Source of the DNA: Bacillota bacterium
GTDB taxonomy: Bacteria > Bacillota > Clostridia > Tissierellales > Sedimentibacteraceae
Reading direction: 5' to 3'
Assembly (NCBI GenBank): GCA_029239575.1
Contig: JARBUP010000195.1
Coordinates: forward strand, 1 to 5,639
Length of the DNA: 5,639 bases
In this document: piece by piece, positions 5,556 to 5,639 of the stretch
Numbering within the stretch: position 1 is the stretch's first letter
Layout of the letters: each line of letters opens with the position of its first letter
Position numbers and translations under genes: made by a program
Notes under the pieces: model-generated
The model's database searches: none
Seen by the model: only the letters and a program-made list of their open reading frames with translations
What the model was told of the DNA's origin: nothing

Positions 5556-5639
5556 TTAATATCCCTTTGCAGCAAGTTTATTATAACCGTTTGCAATAGT
5601 TGATGCTATTATAATTTGGATTTCTGCTTCTATGCTTCC
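5556..5639 (-). CDS. C-terminal end of a GrdE/GrdG/GrdI-type reductase component B proprotein subunit
   Basis: Only the last 27 codons and a TAA stop (5558-5556) are inside the window. The tail reads GSIEAEIQIII, then ASTIANGYNKLAAKGY. This resembles the end of GrdE-type subunits as I remember it (a GSIE-EIQ segment, then a hydrophobic/small-residue stretch and a terminal N-x-L-x-AKGY). These proproteins are cleaved to form a pyruvoyl group that binds the substrate amine, and they pair with the GrdB/F/H selenoprotein. The gene ends 13 bases before the selenoprotein start, a tight operon spacing that supports the call. It is not the end of selenoprotein GrdA, which in classical glycine reductase operons sits between grdE and grdB. 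With so few residues the assignment leans heavily on context. Confidence 0.7.
   Translation of the reverse strand, partial: GSIEAEIQIIIASTIANGYNKLAAKGY

Overview
The window is AT-rich (sampled 60-base stretches inside genes run from about 25 to 47 percent G+C) and every convincing gene lies on the minus strand, so transcription runs from high to low coordinates. The content points to a strictly anaerobic, amino-acid-fermenting, low-GC Gram-positive bacterium of the Clostridia type. It has a selenoprotein of the glycine/sarcosine/betaine reductase family, strong Gram-positive Shine-Dalgarno sequences, a YkvI-type membrane protein and intrinsic terminators. No species is claimed.

Block 1 (about 5639 down to 2832) is a reductase-transporter unit. 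It enters the window with the last 27 codons of a GrdE/GrdG/GrdI-type subunit. After 13 bases comes a full-length GrdB/GrdF/GrdH-type selenoprotein (5542 to 4232). This is one gene that must be read through an in-frame UGA at 4495-4493 as selenocysteine 350; a conventional gene finder splits it into two ORFs. A small stem-loop just downstream of the UGA fits a bacterial SECIS element. After 108 bases, which hold a perfect 15-bp inverted repeat, follows a YkvI-family membrane protein (4123 to 2978), then a good intrinsic terminator. No grdA lies between the two component B genes, and parts of the selenoprotein read more like sarcosine or betaine reductase than glycine reductase. I therefore infer a sarcosine- or betaine-type component B with a co-transcribed candidate uptake protein. 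The substrate is not proven.

Block 2 (about 2792 down to 395) starts with its own extended -10 promoter candidate. It contains a MATE-family efflux transporter, a small DUF3221/YobA-like lipoprotein only 20 bases behind it, and a UspA-family stress protein that ends at a clear intrinsic terminator. The Usp gene has a striking sigma-B-like promoter candidate and a 10-bp inverted repeat in its upstream region, so it may be induced by general stress separately from the MATE pair.

Block 3 (257 down to the window edge) is the N-terminal 85 codons of a YpfJ-type putative neutral zinc metallopeptidase, cut by the window start.

The most notable content is the recoded selenoprotein gene and its link to the YkvI-type transporter. 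I see no CRISPR array, insertion sequence, tRNA or rRNA, and no wholly unfamiliar multi-gene system.
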